64,000 bases of DNA from Desulfobacteraceae bacterium (GTDB lineage: Bacteria > Desulfobacterota > Desulfobacteria > Desulfobacterales > Desulfosalsimonadaceae): assembly GCA_014237465.1 (NCBI GenBank), contig JABZFM010000026.1:1-64000 (forward strand), in the 5' to 3' direction. Shown here one piece after another: positions 28,840-37,805 of this stretch. Every line of letters begins with the position of its first letter. Positions within the stretch are counted from its first letter, which is position 1. The notes under the pieces are model-generated. The model made no database searches and was not told the origin of the DNA. It was given only the letters and a program-made list of their open reading frames with translations. Position numbers and translations under genes: made by a program.

Positions 28840-29411
28840 AACTAAAAAACAACACCCGAACAATCAATTTTTTAATCATAGGATTTATTATATTACTTAT
28901 CGGAGGTATTATAGTTATTTTTGTCAGGCATCGATTAATTCAGAAAAAAAACGATCCTCCCACCCCTCCGGAAAAAACAGAAGCCACCCTTACCATAAAA
29001 AATTTTCATCATGTTGCTACAGAGAATGGAATTAAAAAATGGGCACTTAAAGCAGCTTCAGCCCGCTTGTATTCTCAGAAAAACATTGTCAAATTAAATG
29101 ACATTTCAGTCATTTTTTTTATGCATGACAACCAAAACATCACCTTAATAGCAAATAAAGGCGAATTAAATTCCGAAACAAATGATATGACCCTTAGTGG
29201 CAGCATTGTTGCTGATATGTCGCCATATACCCTTGCAACCGAAAACTTGAATTATGAACACCGGTTGCGTATAATACATACAAATGAACCTGTAATAATT
29301 ACCGGGGACTCTATGATGCTGAAAGCGGATACCATGACTTATGGTATCGACACGGAAAGTATTAAATGCGATGGAAATGTGGAAGGATCCTTCATTGGGG
29401 ATATTAAATAA
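28830..29411 (+). CDS. lptC: LPS export system protein LptC
   Basis: A 193-residue inner-membrane protein with one N-terminal helix (NFLIIGFIILLIGGIIVIFV) and a periplasmic beta-jellyroll part (ATLTIKNFHHVATENGIKKWALKA). It links the ABC transporter LptBFG to the LptA bridge. The start codon is TTG at 28830, because the frame has no ATG before the helix. The start overlaps kdsC by ten bases. Identity rests on the helix plus OstA-like strand pattern and its place between kdsC and lptA/lptB. Confidence 0.85.
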   Translation: MHIKLKNNTRTINFLIIGFIILLIGGIIVIFVRHRLIQKKNDPPTPPEKTEATLTIKNFHHVATENGIKKWALKAASARLYSQKNIVKLNDISVIFFMHDNQNITLIANKGELNSETNDMTLSGSIVADMSPYTLATENLNYEHRLRIIHTNEPVIITGDSMMLKADTMTYGIDTESIKCDGNVEGSFIGDIK

Positions 29412-29967
29412 ATATCTAACAATCAATATTACCGCTTTATTGATGTTTTTTGGGGTAATATCTGTATTATTGTTTTCGGCAACAGGCTTTTCACAAAATT
29501 TTGATACGCCAAATTCCAAACAGGATTTAAAGAAGCTTCACATTACAGCAGACAGCCTGGTTGCCAGTCAAAATAACCAGCATATTATTTTCTCAGGCCA
29601 TGTTATTGCGTTATATGAATTAACGACTATCATGTCAGACAAACTGCAAGTGTATTACAGCGATCATGTCGATAAAGAACAGTTAAATAACGCAAGCGTT
29701 AAAAAAATTATTGCCTCCGGAAATGTACAAATCGAGCTTGAAGGTAAAACCGCCAAATGCGATCAGGCCGTATATCTTACATCAACAAATTCACTGACTC
29801 TGACTGGCGAGGAGACCCGTCTGCAAAGTGAAAATAGTTATATCACAGGTAACAAAATAATAATTTATCAAAATACCGGTCAGATTATCGTTGATGGGAG
29901 TGATGATAAAAGAGTCAATGCGGTATTTCAACCGGAAGAAAAAAATTCAATTACCAATCTAAAATGA
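29395..29967 (+). CDS. lptA: LPS transport periplasmic bridge protein LptA
   Basis: A roughly 190-residue exported protein with an N-terminal signal-like helix (ITALLMFFGVISVLLFSATGFSQ) and an OstA-type repeated strand region (LHITADSLVASQNNQHIIFSGHV; VQIELEGKTAKCDQAVYL). It carries LPS across the periplasm between LptC and the outer-membrane LptDE. I choose a TTG start at 29395 with AAGGA at seven bases; in-frame ATGs at 29341, 29371 and 29377 would overlap lptC by 35-71 bases. It overlaps lptB by four bases (ATGA). Confidence 0.85.
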   Translation: MGILNKYLTINITALLMFFGVISVLLFSATGFSQNFDTPNSKQDLKKLHITADSLVASQNNQHIIFSGHVIALYELTTIMSDKLQVYYSDHVDKEQLNNASVKKIIASGNVQIELEGKTAKCDQAVYLTSTNSLTLTGEETRLQSENSYITGNKIIIYQNTGQIIVDGSDDKRVNAVFQPEEKNSITNLK

Positions 29968-30686
29968 CGACACTGGCTTTAAAAAATCTTGTAAAAATAT
30001 ATAATGACCGCCGGGTGGTTAATGATGTAAATCTTGAAATCAACAGCGGTGAAGTTGTTGGCCTTCTGGGTCCCAATGGCGCCGGCAAAACAACCACTTT
30101 TTACATGTCCGTTGGGTTGATAAAACCTGATGGCGGAAGCGTGTACCTTGATTCTGAAGAGATTACTGATTATCCTATGTATAAAAGAGCAAGAAAAGGG
30201 GTCGGCTATTTACCGCAGGAACCGTCGATTTTTAAAAAACTCACGGTAAAAGATAATTTAATGGCAATACTGGAATCATTACCCATATCTAAACAAGAAC
30301 AGAATATTAAAGCGGACAGGCTCTTAGACGAACTGGGAATAAAACGGCTTTCCACCCAAAAAGCGGCTGTTCTTTCCGGCGGCGAAAGAAGACGGCTTGA
30401 GATTACGCGAGCTCTTGCGACCGACCCATCATTTATTCTTCTTGATGAACCGTTTGCAGGAGTTGATCCCCTGGCAGTCATTGATATTCAAACGATTATT
30501 AATCATCTTGCCAAACGTAACATCGGTGTCATGATATCAGACCATAACGTCCGAGAGACACTCGGTGTTTGCGACAGGGCCTATATCTTAAGTAAAGGAC
30601 AGGTCGTTGAATCCGGTTCACCTGAAAAAATCGCATCCAGCCCGACAGCCCGTGAAATTTATTTAGGATCTGAATTTAAATTATAA
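29964..30686 (+). CDS. lptB: LPS export ABC transporter ATPase LptB
   Basis: A 240-residue ABC ATPase with Walker A GPNGAGKTTT, signature LSGGERRRLEITRALA, Walker B FILLDEPFAGVDPLAV and switch His in ISDHNVRET. It powers extraction of LPS from the inner membrane with LptF and LptG, which are not in the window. The ATG overlaps the lptA stop. It is followed six bases later by rpoN, a linkage conserved in many Gram-negative bacteria. Confidence 0.96.
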   Translation: MTTLALKNLVKIYNDRRVVNDVNLEINSGEVVGLLGPNGAGKTTTFYMSVGLIKPDGGSVYLDSEEITDYPMYKRARKGVGYLPQEPSIFKKLTVKDNLMAILESLPISKQEQNIKADRLLDELGIKRLSTQKAAVLSGGERRRLEITRALATDPSFILLDEPFAGVDPLAVIDIQTIINHLAKRNIGVMISDHNVRETLGVCDRAYILSKGQVVESGSPEKIASSPTAREIYLGSEFKL

Positions 30687-30691
30687 AAAAT

Positions 30692-32113
30692 ATGGCTATT
30701 GAATTACACCAAACGCTTCGACTTCAACAACAGTTGGTTATGACGCCTCAGCTTCAGATGGCGATTAAACTTCTGCAGCTTTCAAAACTTGAACTGGTGG
30801 AAATGATACAGCAGGAGATTGAAACCAACCCGACACTGGAGGATTCTCGGGAAATTTCCACTGATGAAGATATTGATAGAAGCGATAGTGAGCCCTTAAG
30901 AACAAAGGAAGTCTCAATCGATGAAAAATTTGACAATTACCTGGACTGGCATCACTATATTGACGAATTTAATTCCACCGGTAAAATTCATTTTGAAAGT
31001 GAAAGAAAAGAAGCGCCGGACCTTGAGGCGTTCACAACAAACAAAACGTCGCTTGCCGATCATCTCCGCTGGCAGCTTTTGATGACGCAGCCTTCCCCTG
31101 AAGATGAAGAAATCGGCAGCCAGATCATTGGAAATATAAACAAGGATGGTTATTTAGACATTTCAGTCGAAGATATCGCTGAGATCAGCAATTATTCACC
31201 AGAAAAGATTCGCCAGGTTTTGTCACTGATTCAGTCATTTGATCCGCCGGGTGTTTGTGCAGCAGACCTCAAGGAATGCCTGTTACTGCAGACCAGACAT
31301 TTAGCGATTGAAAATCCACTGATTAATGACATTATCCGCTTTCATATTAAAGAGCTTGAAACCAAACGATATAAAGTTATTGCCAAATCATTGAAAACCG
31401 ATATCAACAGCGTGATATCTGCGGTTCAGTTTATCAAAACCCTTGACCCAAAACCGGGTGACAAATTTAATGACGACCATCTTATCTATATCACACCGGA
31501 TGTCTATGTTCATAAAGAAGGAGATGATTATTTAATTTTGTTAAATGATGATGATATGCCAAAACTGCATATTAATTCGTATTATAAAAAAGCTATTCGC
31601 CGGGGTGAAAAAATTGCTGACGAAACAAAGGCCTATTTAAAAGACCGGCTTCGTTCGGCTGAATGGCTGATAAAAAGTATTCATCATCGCCGTAAAACCA
31701 TATATAATGTCATGGAAAGCATTATTAAATTTCAGCGGGACTTTTTTGATCATGGCATTGACCATCTTAAACCAATGGTGCTCCGGGATGTTGCAGATGA
31801 TATTGAAATGCACGAATCCACCATCAGCCGGGTAACCAACAACAAATATGCGTATACCCCCCAGGGAATTTTTGAATTAAAATTCTTTTTTAACAGCTCC
31901 ATTAACTGTTCAAACGGCGGCTCTATAGCATCAGCGAGTGTTCAGGAAAAAATAAGAAAACTCATTGAAAGTGAAAACCATAAAAAACCTTACAGTGATA
32001 AAAAAATTACGGAAGTTTTAGAAGCGTCTGATATTCACATTGCCAGACGCACTGTCGCAAAATACAGGGAAATGATGGGGATTCTACCTTCGAGTAAACG
32101 TAAACAATTTTGA
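30692..32113 (+). CDS. rpoN: RNA polymerase sigma-54 factor
   Basis: A 473-residue sigma factor. Region I is Gln/Leu-rich (LHQTLRLQQQLVMTPQLQMAIKLLQLSKLEL), the core-binding region follows (EEIGSQIIGNINKDGYLDISVEDIA), and the C-terminus has the helix-turn-helix and the RpoN box (IARRTVAKYREMMGI). It directs RNA polymerase to -24/-12 promoters with activators such as the regulator at 20243. The stop codon touches the left end of an interspersed repeat that separates it from hpf. Confidence 0.96.
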   Translation: MAIELHQTLRLQQQLVMTPQLQMAIKLLQLSKLELVEMIQQEIETNPTLEDSREISTDEDIDRSDSEPLRTKEVSIDEKFDNYLDWHHYIDEFNSTGKIHFESERKEAPDLEAFTTNKTSLADHLRWQLLMTQPSPEDEEIGSQIIGNINKDGYLDISVEDIAEISNYSPEKIRQVLSLIQSFDPPGVCAADLKECLLLQTRHLAIENPLINDIIRFHIKELETKRYKVIAKSLKTDINSVISAVQFIKTLDPKPGDKFNDDHLIYITPDVYVHKEGDDYLILLNDDDMPKLHINSYYKKAIRRGEKIADETKAYLKDRLRSAEWLIKSIHHRRKTIYNVMESIIKFQRDFFDHGIDHLKPMVLRDVADDIEMHESTISRVTNNKYAYTPQGIFELKFFFNSSINCSNGGSIASASVQEKIRKLIESENHKKPYSDKKITEVLEASDIHIARRTVAKYREMMGILPSSKRKQF

Positions 32114-32256
32114 CGGCTTCGTAAAAAGCCCAAATTCTGTGTTGCGCTGCATCCTTTGCTGCTTCATAGTACGCTAAGTACGAATCATTGCTCAGGATTT
32201 GCGCGCCTTGAATTTGAACTTTTATACTTTGCCGTCGAAATCTAACTTTTAACGGG
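32114..32256 (+). repeat. Interspersed repeat copy 4 (short type), between rpoN and hpf
   Basis: About 143 bp starting CGGCTTCGTAAAAAGCCC and ending CTAACTTTTAACGGG, with the shared inner parts (GTGTTGCGCTGCATCC, GGATTTGCGCGCC, ACTTTGCCGTCGAAATC). It is somewhat more diverged than copies 2 and 3 (for example TGCTGCTTCATAGTACGC). It lies in the normally tight rpoN-hpf junction and directly abuts the rpoN stop codon. Confidence 0.9.
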
Positions 32257-32284
32257 ACTATCGATTTTTAAGGAGGATTAATTT

Positions 32285-32830
32285 ATGCAGATATCTGTAA
32301 CATTTAAAAACTTAGACCCCTCCGATCACTTGAAGTCTTATGTGCAAAACAAACTCAACAAACTGGATAAACTGCTCGACAACCCTGCTGAAGCCAATGT
32401 AGTTCTTTCTGTTGAAAAGATTCGCCATATTGCAGAAATCAAAATAATCGGCGACAGGCTGAGTATTAATTGCCGCGAAAAAACCAGCGATATGTATTCA
32501 TCCATTGATATGGCGCTGGATAAACTCGAAAAACAAATCAAAAAAAACAAGCAAAAAATCAGGAATCACCGCCAGGGTACGCGATCCGAGCTCAAGGGAA
32601 GAGAGACATTACCTGAAGAGATATCATCAAGCTCTGTGGATGAAAGCAGTGAACCTCAAATCAGGGTACAAAATATTGATTTCAAGCCCATGGACGTTGA
32701 AGAAGCAAGCATGCAGATGGACCTGGTTCCGGATAATTTTATTGTATTTACAAATTCAAGAACCAATAGAGTCAATGTGCTTTACCGAAGAAAAGACGGC
32801 GATCTCGGATTAATTCAGCCACGAAGCTAA
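32285..32830 (+). CDS. hpf: Long-form ribosome hibernation promoting factor
   Basis: A 181-residue protein. The N-terminal S30AE domain (MQISVTFKNLDPSDHLKSYVQNKL) binds the 30S decoding region; a charged linker (about 95-125) leads to a C-terminal dimerisation domain (IVFTNSRTNRVNVLYRRKDGDLGLI). The long form makes 100S dimers by itself. AAGGAGG precedes the ATG. The rpoN-hpf-ptsN-rapZ order is the classical rpoN-linked arrangement. Confidence 0.95.
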   Translation: MQISVTFKNLDPSDHLKSYVQNKLNKLDKLLDNPAEANVVLSVEKIRHIAEIKIIGDRLSINCREKTSDMYSSIDMALDKLEKQIKKNKQKIRNHRQGTRSELKGRETLPEEISSSSVDESSEPQIRVQNIDFKPMDVEEASMQMDLVPDNFIVFTNSRTNRVNVLYRRKDGDLGLIQPRS

Positions 32831-32856
32831 CCTTAAATTTTAACGAACACCTTAAA

Positions 32857-33315
32857 ATGAAAATACTTGATTTTCTTGACCCAAAAACGATTATTACCGA
32901 ACTGAAAGCAACCGATAAAAAAGGTGTCCTCGAAGAACTGACGCTTCCGGTGTCGGAAATCACACAAATCGAACACAAGGAACTTGTCCGGGTACTGATT
33001 GAACGTGAACATCTCGGCAGTACCGGTATTGGAAACGGTATCGGAATTCCTCACGGCAAATTAAAAAACCTCCCGTCATTGATTTTAGGCGTTGGTTTGA
33101 GCCGTAAGGGGGTAAGCTTTGATGCGATGGACAAAAAGCCTACGCATATATTCTTTTTGCTGTTAAGCCCTGACAACTCGACGGATCTTCACCTAAAACT
33201 CCTTGCACGAATATCAAAAATTTTAAAAGAGGCATCTTTTAAAGACAAAATTTTATACGCATCGGATAAAGATGAGGTCCTTCGATTAATACAAGGCATT
33301 GACGAAGAATTTTAA
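32857..33315 (+). CDS. ptsN: PTS IIA-like nitrogen-regulatory protein
   Basis: A 152-residue EIIA-Ntr protein. The phosphorylatable His is His66 in GIGNGIGIPHGKLKNL. It is the last phospho-acceptor of the regulatory PTS-Ntr chain and controls potassium, phosphate or nitrogen responses in other bacteria. No membrane IIB/IIC parts are nearby, which supports a regulatory role. Its neighbours hpf, rapZ and a mannose-type EIIA fit the rpoN block. Confidence 0.93.
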   Translation: MKILDFLDPKTIITELKATDKKGVLEELTLPVSEITQIEHKELVRVLIEREHLGSTGIGNGIGIPHGKLKNLPSLILGVGLSRKGVSFDAMDKKPTHIFFLLLSPDNSTDLHLKLLARISKILKEASFKDKILYASDKDEVLRLIQGIDEEF

Positions 33316-33394
33316 TAGGCCATGTTTCCGATTCAATAGAGAAATCAAAGCCGTATAAAAATCGGTCACTCAGACATCTTCATAATTATTAGTA

Positions 33395-34264
33395 ATGACA
33401 AGTTATAAAATAATCATTATCTCAGGGCTTTCCGGATCCGGCAAGAGTACGGCGATTGCGGCACTTGAAGACACGGGTTTTTACTGCGTCGATAATATGC
33501 CGGTTGAACTGCTTCCTAAATTTCTCGAACTCCCCATGCACAGCGATACTGAAATTAAGGGTCTTGCATTTGTTATGGATATCCGGGAAAAGGGTTTTCT
33601 GAATTCATGGCCGGCTGTTTTTGAAGATCTTCGTCAAAAAGATCATCATTTTGAAATCCTGTTTCTTGAGGCCGAAGAAACCGTCTTGTTAAAACGGTTC
33701 AGTCAAACCAGAAGACAGCATCCGTTGGTTCGTGATAAATCTCTTCTTGAGGGAATCCGTGAAGAAAAAAAATTACTGGACCCTTTGAAAGAAGCGGCCT
33801 CGAGAATTATCGACACATCAAACTGCAATATTCATGATTTGAAATCAATTATTTTTAATTTAGCACAAAGCACTGTTGAAGCCTTGGCGATGCGCATTAA
33901 AATAATGTCGTTTGGGTTCAAACATGGTATTCCCCATGATACAGACCTGATTATTGATGTGCGATTCCTGGCCAATCCTTATTTTATCCCGGAACTCAAA
34001 AAATATGACGGTAAAAACGAAAAAGTTAAAAATTATGTTTTAACTAATCAGACAACTCATACATTTTTATTGAAATTTAATGATCTTCTTGATTTTTTAA
34101 TCCCGTTGTATGAAAAGGAAGGAAAATCATATTTAACGATTGCTGTTGGTTGCACGGGCGGTCAGCATCGTTCGGTTGTTATTGGTGAAACGATTTACAA
34201 TCATATCAATAAACCCGGTCGGCCGGTGGATATTAACCATCGGGATATTGATATCAAAATTTAA
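33395..34264 (+). CDS. rapZ: RapZ-family P-loop nucleotide-binding protein
   Basis: A 289-residue protein. Walker A is GLSGSGKST (residues 11-19); the N-terminal kinase-like domain is followed by the conserved C-terminal part (SFGFKHGIPHDTDLIIDVRFLANPYF; VGCTGGQHRSVVI). In enterobacteria RapZ is an RNA-binding adaptor for cell-envelope amino-sugar control; in other phyla its role is less defined. All family motifs are intact. It lies 79 bp after ptsN and 14 bp before the EIIA gene. Confidence 0.94.
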   Translation: MTSYKIIIISGLSGSGKSTAIAALEDTGFYCVDNMPVELLPKFLELPMHSDTEIKGLAFVMDIREKGFLNSWPAVFEDLRQKDHHFEILFLEAEETVLLKRFSQTRRQHPLVRDKSLLEGIREEKKLLDPLKEAASRIIDTSNCNIHDLKSIIFNLAQSTVEALAMRIKIMSFGFKHGIPHDTDLIIDVRFLANPYFIPELKKYDGKNEKVKNYVLTNQTTHTFLLKFNDLLDFLIPLYEKEGKSYLTIAVGCTGGQHRSVVIGETIYNHINKPGRPVDINHRDIDIKI

Positions 34265-34278
34265 AGTCAGGATTTTTT

Positions 34279-34695
34279 ATGGTTGGCATAGTCATTGTTA
34301 CACACGGGCAACTTGGAGAGGCACTGGTTGAAACCTCTGAAATAATATTCAGCTCAAAGCATGAATCAACTATATCCGTATCAATTAATTTGACTGAAAA
34401 TGTCGAAAAATTAAAAAAAAAAATAAACACTGCAATTAAATCCGTTGATTCCAACAAGGGAATTCTCATTTTAACAGACATGTTTGGCGGCACGCCTTCG
34501 AATTTAAGCTACTCCTTTCTTGAAGAAGGACGAATCGAAGTTATTTCCGGCGTAAACCTGCCGGTTCTTCTCAAGGCAATCAATCTTCGAAAAAAAGATA
34601 TGGATCTGCACCAAATGGCCAAAACCATCGAAACTTACGGTAAGAAAAGCATTTCCCTGGCAAGCGGTATTTTAAAAGGGGAAAAAAGAAGTTGA
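34279..34695 (+). CDS. Mannose-type PTS EIIA domain protein
   Basis: A 138-residue single-domain EIIA. It begins MVGIVIVTHGQLGEAL with the phosphoacceptor His9, and LTDMFGGTPSNLSYSFL is the second conserved motif. In Desulfobacterota such stand-alone EIIA proteins follow rapZ and are thought to be regulatory, since no sugar permease genes are present here. HPr and enzyme I genes usually found close by are not in this window; a GNAT acetyltransferase and gap follow. Confidence 0.9.
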   Translation: MVGIVIVTHGQLGEALVETSEIIFSSKHESTISVSINLTENVEKLKKKINTAIKSVDSNKGILILTDMFGGTPSNLSYSFLEEGRIEVISGVNLPVLLKAINLRKKDMDLHQMAKTIETYGKKSISLASGILKGEKRS

Positions 34696-34698
34696 CAG

Positions 34699-35169
34699 AT
34701 GTCAGATTTAATCATTGACACAATGTCGGAAAAAGATATAGATCCTGTATTATCAATCGAACAGGCGTCATTTAAACATCCTTGGAGCAGAATATCTTTT
34801 TTAAACGAACTTTCAAATAAATTTTCACATAGTTTTGTTTTAAAGCTTGAAAATTCTTTTGAAACATATCAAATTATCGCATACCTTTGTTTTCGTTTAT
34901 TTACCGATGAAATTCACATATTAAAAATCGCTGTCAACCCAGAGCAACGACGCAAAGGAATTGCTTTTAAATTTTTAAAGCACTGCCTGGGCACTTTCTG
35001 TGGGCAGAAAATTAAGTCGGCAACCCTTGACGTCAGACAGTCAAATACTGCCGGCATTGGACTTTATAAAAAAATCGGTTTTGACATTAAAGCGCAAATA
35101 CCGAATTATTATTCAGATACACGCGAGGATGTAATCCTCATGCGGAAAAACTTTTTAAAGGAGGTATAA
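34699..35169 (+). CDS. rimI: Ribosomal protein S18-alanine N-acetyltransferase-like GNAT
   Basis: A 156-residue GNAT acetyltransferase. The acetyl-CoA loop is VNPEQRRKGIAFKFLKHCL (Q/R-x-x-G-x-A) and the later SNTAGIGLYKKIGFDI segment matches RimI proteins. It is expected to acetylate the N-terminal Ala of ribosomal protein S18. It ends one base before the gap start codon, and the AAAGGAG used by gap lies within its last codons, so the two are probably co-transcribed. Confidence 0.85.
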   Translation: MSDLIIDTMSEKDIDPVLSIEQASFKHPWSRISFLNELSNKFSHSFVLKLENSFETYQIIAYLCFRLFTDEIHILKIAVNPEQRRKGIAFKFLKHCLGTFCGQKIKSATLDVRQSNTAGIGLYKKIGFDIKAQIPNYYSDTREDVILMRKNFLKEV

Positions 35170-36174
35170 ATGGCTATCAAGATAGCAATCAATGGACTGG
35201 GAAGAATCGGAAGGCTTGTGTTCCGCGCAGCGATAAAGCGTTCTGATATTGAGATCGTTGCAGTGAATGATTTAATGGATCCTGAATCCATAGCGCACCT
35301 GCTGATCTATGACTCAGTTCATGAAAAACTGGACATCCAAATTACACCCAAAGAAAATGCAATCGAAATTAGTGGGAAATCCATTGCTGTTTTTTCTGAA
35401 AGAGATCCTGCAAACCTTCCCTGGAAAAAATTTAATGTTGATATTGCAGCGGAATGCACCGGTCTTTTCCGGGACAAAGAGAGTGCTGCCAAGCATTTAT
35501 CCGCCGGCGCCAAAAAAGTGATCATCTCTGCTCCGGCCAAAGACCCGGACATTACCATCGTTATGGGTGTTAATTCTGATCAGTACAATGCTGACAACCA
35601 TCACATCATATCTAATGCATCCTGCACCACAAACTGTCTGGCGCCCATCGCCAAAGTGCTGAACGATGAATTCGCTATTATCTGCGGTTTGATGACGACC
35701 GTTCATTCATATACCGGCGACCAGCGGTTACTGGATGCGCCTCACAAAGACCTGCGCCGCGCAAGATCTGCCTGCCTGTCGATGATTCCGACCACAACAG
35801 GCGCTGCCAAAGCGGTGGGCCTGGTTCTGCCGGAGTTGAACGGAAAACTAAACGGACTCTCCATTCGTGTACCCACCCCGAATGTATCTGTTGTCGACCT
35901 GGTGGTCACAATTCAAAAGACCGGCGTGGATGCCGAAGATATAAATGCCGCCCTGAAAAATGCTTCTGAAACTTCGCTTTCCGGCATTCTCGGATACAGT
36001 GACCTGCCGCTTGTCTCCAGCGACTTTAACGGATGTCCCCTCTCTTCTATTGTTGATGCGCCAACTACATACGCCATTGAAAACATGGTGAAAGTATTAT
36101 CCTGGTACGATAATGAAGCCGGGTATTCCGCTAGAATGGTTGACCTGGCAGAAATGATCGGAAAGCGGCTTTAA
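35170..36174 (+). CDS. gap: Glyceraldehyde-3-phosphate dehydrogenase
   Basis: A 334-residue NAD-linked dehydrogenase. The N-terminal Rossmann fold is INGLGRIGRLVFR, and the catalytic Cys152 lies in SNASCTTNCLAP with the partner His in TVHSYTGDQ. It starts directly after rimI with AAAGGAGG upstream. It is followed by a strong terminator and then tpiA, so glycolysis/gluconeogenesis genes are adjacent though possibly separate transcripts. Confidence 0.97.
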   Translation: MAIKIAINGLGRIGRLVFRAAIKRSDIEIVAVNDLMDPESIAHLLIYDSVHEKLDIQITPKENAIEISGKSIAVFSERDPANLPWKKFNVDIAAECTGLFRDKESAAKHLSAGAKKVIISAPAKDPDITIVMGVNSDQYNADNHHIISNASCTTNCLAPIAKVLNDEFAIICGLMTTVHSYTGDQRLLDAPHKDLRRARSACLSMIPTTTGAAKAVGLVLPELNGKLNGLSIRVPTPNVSVVDLVVTIQKTGVDAEDINAALKNASETSLSGILGYSDLPLVSSDFNGCPLSSIVDAPTTYAIENMVKVLSWYDNEAGYSARMVDLAEMIGKRL

Positions 36175-36182
36175 GTTAATCC

Positions 36183-36228
36183 GCCAGAGACCGTTGCCGT
36201 TTGTATAATCGGTCTCTGGCTGTTTTTT
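36183..36228 (+). terminator. Rho-independent terminator after gap
   Basis: An 11-bp perfect stem (GCCAGAGACCG at 36183-36193, CGGTCTCTGGC at 36210-36220) with a 16-nt loop is followed by TGTTTTTT. It separates the gap transcript from tpiA, which has its own AAGGAG ribosome site. Confidence 0.92.
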
Positions 36229-36256
36229 CAACTTTTCAATCCAAGGAGCTTTCTAT

Positions 36257-37012
36257 ATGGAATATCGCATCCCATTGATCGCGGGCAACTGGAAAATGTT
36301 TAAAACTGGTAATGAAGCAGTGGATGCAGCAACTCAACTGGTAAAACTGGTATCTGATATTGAAAACGTCGATATTGTGATTGCACCGCCATATACATCG
36401 CTTGCGGTTGTATCGGAGGTTATCCGGGACACCCGGATTGATCTCAGCGCCCAGGACTTATACTGGGAAAAAGAAGGTGCCTACACAGGTCAAATCTCTG
36501 CTTCAATGCTGATATCTGCCGGATGTCAATATGTTATCATTGGTCACTCGGAACGCCGGCAGCTTTTTGGTGAAACAAATGATACCGTCAATAATAAAAT
36601 CAAGGCTGCCAGTGCTTCCGGGCTCATTCCCATTCTCTGTGTGGGTGAAACAGAAACACAAAGAGATGAGAAAAAAACATTTTCAGTGCTTGACAAACAG
36701 ATGGAAAAAGGGTTAGAAGGTCTAACTTTAGATGAGCACCATTCTCTCGTTATTGCATATGAACCGGTCTGGGCAATTGGTACCGGAAAATCAGCGACAC
36801 CTGACCAGGTTCAGGAAGTTCATGCATTTTTGAGAGACCTGGTTGAAAAAAGATTTGGAAATATGCTTGCAAAAGCTACCCGGATTCTGTATGGAGGTAG
36901 CGTCAAACCGGATAATGTGTCCGAGTTGATGACCTTGCCGGATGTTGACGGTGCCCTTGTGGGAGGCGCCAGTTTACAGCCGGATTCATTTAGTAAAATT
37001 ATTCATTTTTAA
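36257..37012 (+). CDS. tpiA: Triosephosphate isomerase
   Basis: A 251-residue TIM-barrel enzyme. The catalytic residues are in GNWKM (Lys), [10 protein letters not shown] (His) and [12 protein letters not shown] (Glu); the phosphate-gripping GGSV and GGAS loops are at the C-terminus. It interconverts the triose phosphates. The AAGGAG ribosome site lies after the gap terminator; secG follows 23 bp later. Confidence 0.97.
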   Translation: MEYRIPLIAGNWKMFKTGNEAVDAATQLVKLVSDIENVDIVIAPPYTSLAVVSEVIRDTRIDLSAQDLYWEKEGAYTGQISASMLISAGCQYVIIGHSERRQLFGETNDTVNNKIKAASASGLIPILCVGETETQRDEKKTFSVLDKQMEKGLEGLTLDEHHSLVIAYEPVWAIGTGKSATPDQVQEVHAFLRDLVEKRFGNMLAKATRILYGGSVKPDNVSELMTLPDVDGALVGGASLQPDSFSKIIHF

Positions 37013-37035
37013 TATTAATCAATTAATAGAGACTT

Positions 37036-37467
37036 ATGACTGCATTAATAATAACAATACACGTAATTGTCTGTATTGCCCTCATTCTCATTGTACTTTT
37101 GCAAACCGGCAAAGGTGCTGATATGGGAGCTGTTTTCGGTGGTGCAGGCAGTCAGGCCCTTTTCGGGAACACTGGCGCCGCAACATTTCTTGGCAAAATG
37201 ACGACTGTGGCAGCGGTTGTTTTTATGATCACTTCGTTAACCCTTGCCTATATATCAAAAAGCGGCGGCAAATCAGTTGTATCTGATATTAAGCCGGCAA
37301 CTCAACAGACGCAACCTGCTGTACCGGCCCAACCTTCTCCGATGCCTGAGCCGAGTGAGGCTGAACAAAACGCTACGACTCCGGATCAGACTCCATCAGA
37401 AGTTATGCCAACGGAACCAGCGCCGCTTCCTGAAGATGCAGCAGAAACACCACTGTCTTCAGAATAA
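37036..37467 (+). CDS. secG: Protein translocase subunit SecG
   Basis: A 143-residue membrane protein. Two helices (ITIHVIVCIALILIVLLQ and TVAAVVFMITSLTLAYI) enclose the conserved loop GKGADMGAVFGGAGSQALFGNTG. It is part of the SecYEG channel. The C-terminal 55 residues are a Pro/Gln/Glu-rich low-complexity tail that is longer than in E. coli. The tpiA-secG-tRNA-Leu order is common in bacteria. Confidence 0.93.
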   Translation: MTALIITIHVIVCIALILIVLLQTGKGADMGAVFGGAGSQALFGNTGAATFLGKMTTVAAVVFMITSLTLAYISKSGGKSVVSDIKPATQQTQPAVPAQPSPMPEPSEAEQNATTPDQTPSEVMPTEPAPLPEDAAETPLSSE

Positions 37468-37479
37468 CAAACTGTTACT

Positions 37480-37566
37480 GCCGAAGTGGTGAAATTTGGT
37501 AGACACGCTATCTTGAGGGGGTAGTGGGTTACGCCCGTGCCGGTTCAAATCCGGCCTTCGGCACCA
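37480..37566 (+). tRNA. tRNA-Leu (anticodon GAG), CCA encoded
   Basis: The acceptor stem pairs GCCGAAG (37480-37486) with CTTCGGC (37556-37562), followed by discriminator A and an encoded CCA. The D-loop contains TTGGTAGACAC, the anticodon loop is TTGAGGG (GAG) with stem CTATC/GGTAG, and a long variable arm typical of class II tRNAs precedes the TPsiC arm GCCGGTTCAAATCCGGC. It lies just after secG and is followed by a terminator. Confidence 0.95.
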
Positions 37567-37576
37567 TATATTCACG

Positions 37577-37608
37577 AAAGCCGCGATCTTCAATGATCGC
37601 GGCTTTTT
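37577..37608 (+). terminator. Rho-independent terminator after tRNA-Leu
   Basis: A 12-bp perfect stem (AAAGCCGCGATC and GATCGCGGCTTT) with a six-base loop and a following T-run. It ends the tRNA (and probably tpiA-secG) transcript. Confidence 0.93.
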
Positions 37609-37805
37609 ATTTCTTGATGAACAGTTACCGTTTAACACAGCACTTATTATCTGCTTTTTCAAAAAGGCTATTTATTCTGATGCAACCCAATTCAAAACAA
37701 GTCTCCTGCCCTGTTTTATATTGGAAAAAGTCTTTGGTGCATAACACTGGGATTAATTGTTTATGGTTATATAAGACAGCCCTCAAATGAAGTGCGTAGG
37801 AATGT

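Noticed and set aside
37524-37790. Frame overlapping tRNA-Leu and its terminator
   Set aside because: It runs through the tRNA and the hairpin, so it is not a protein gene.
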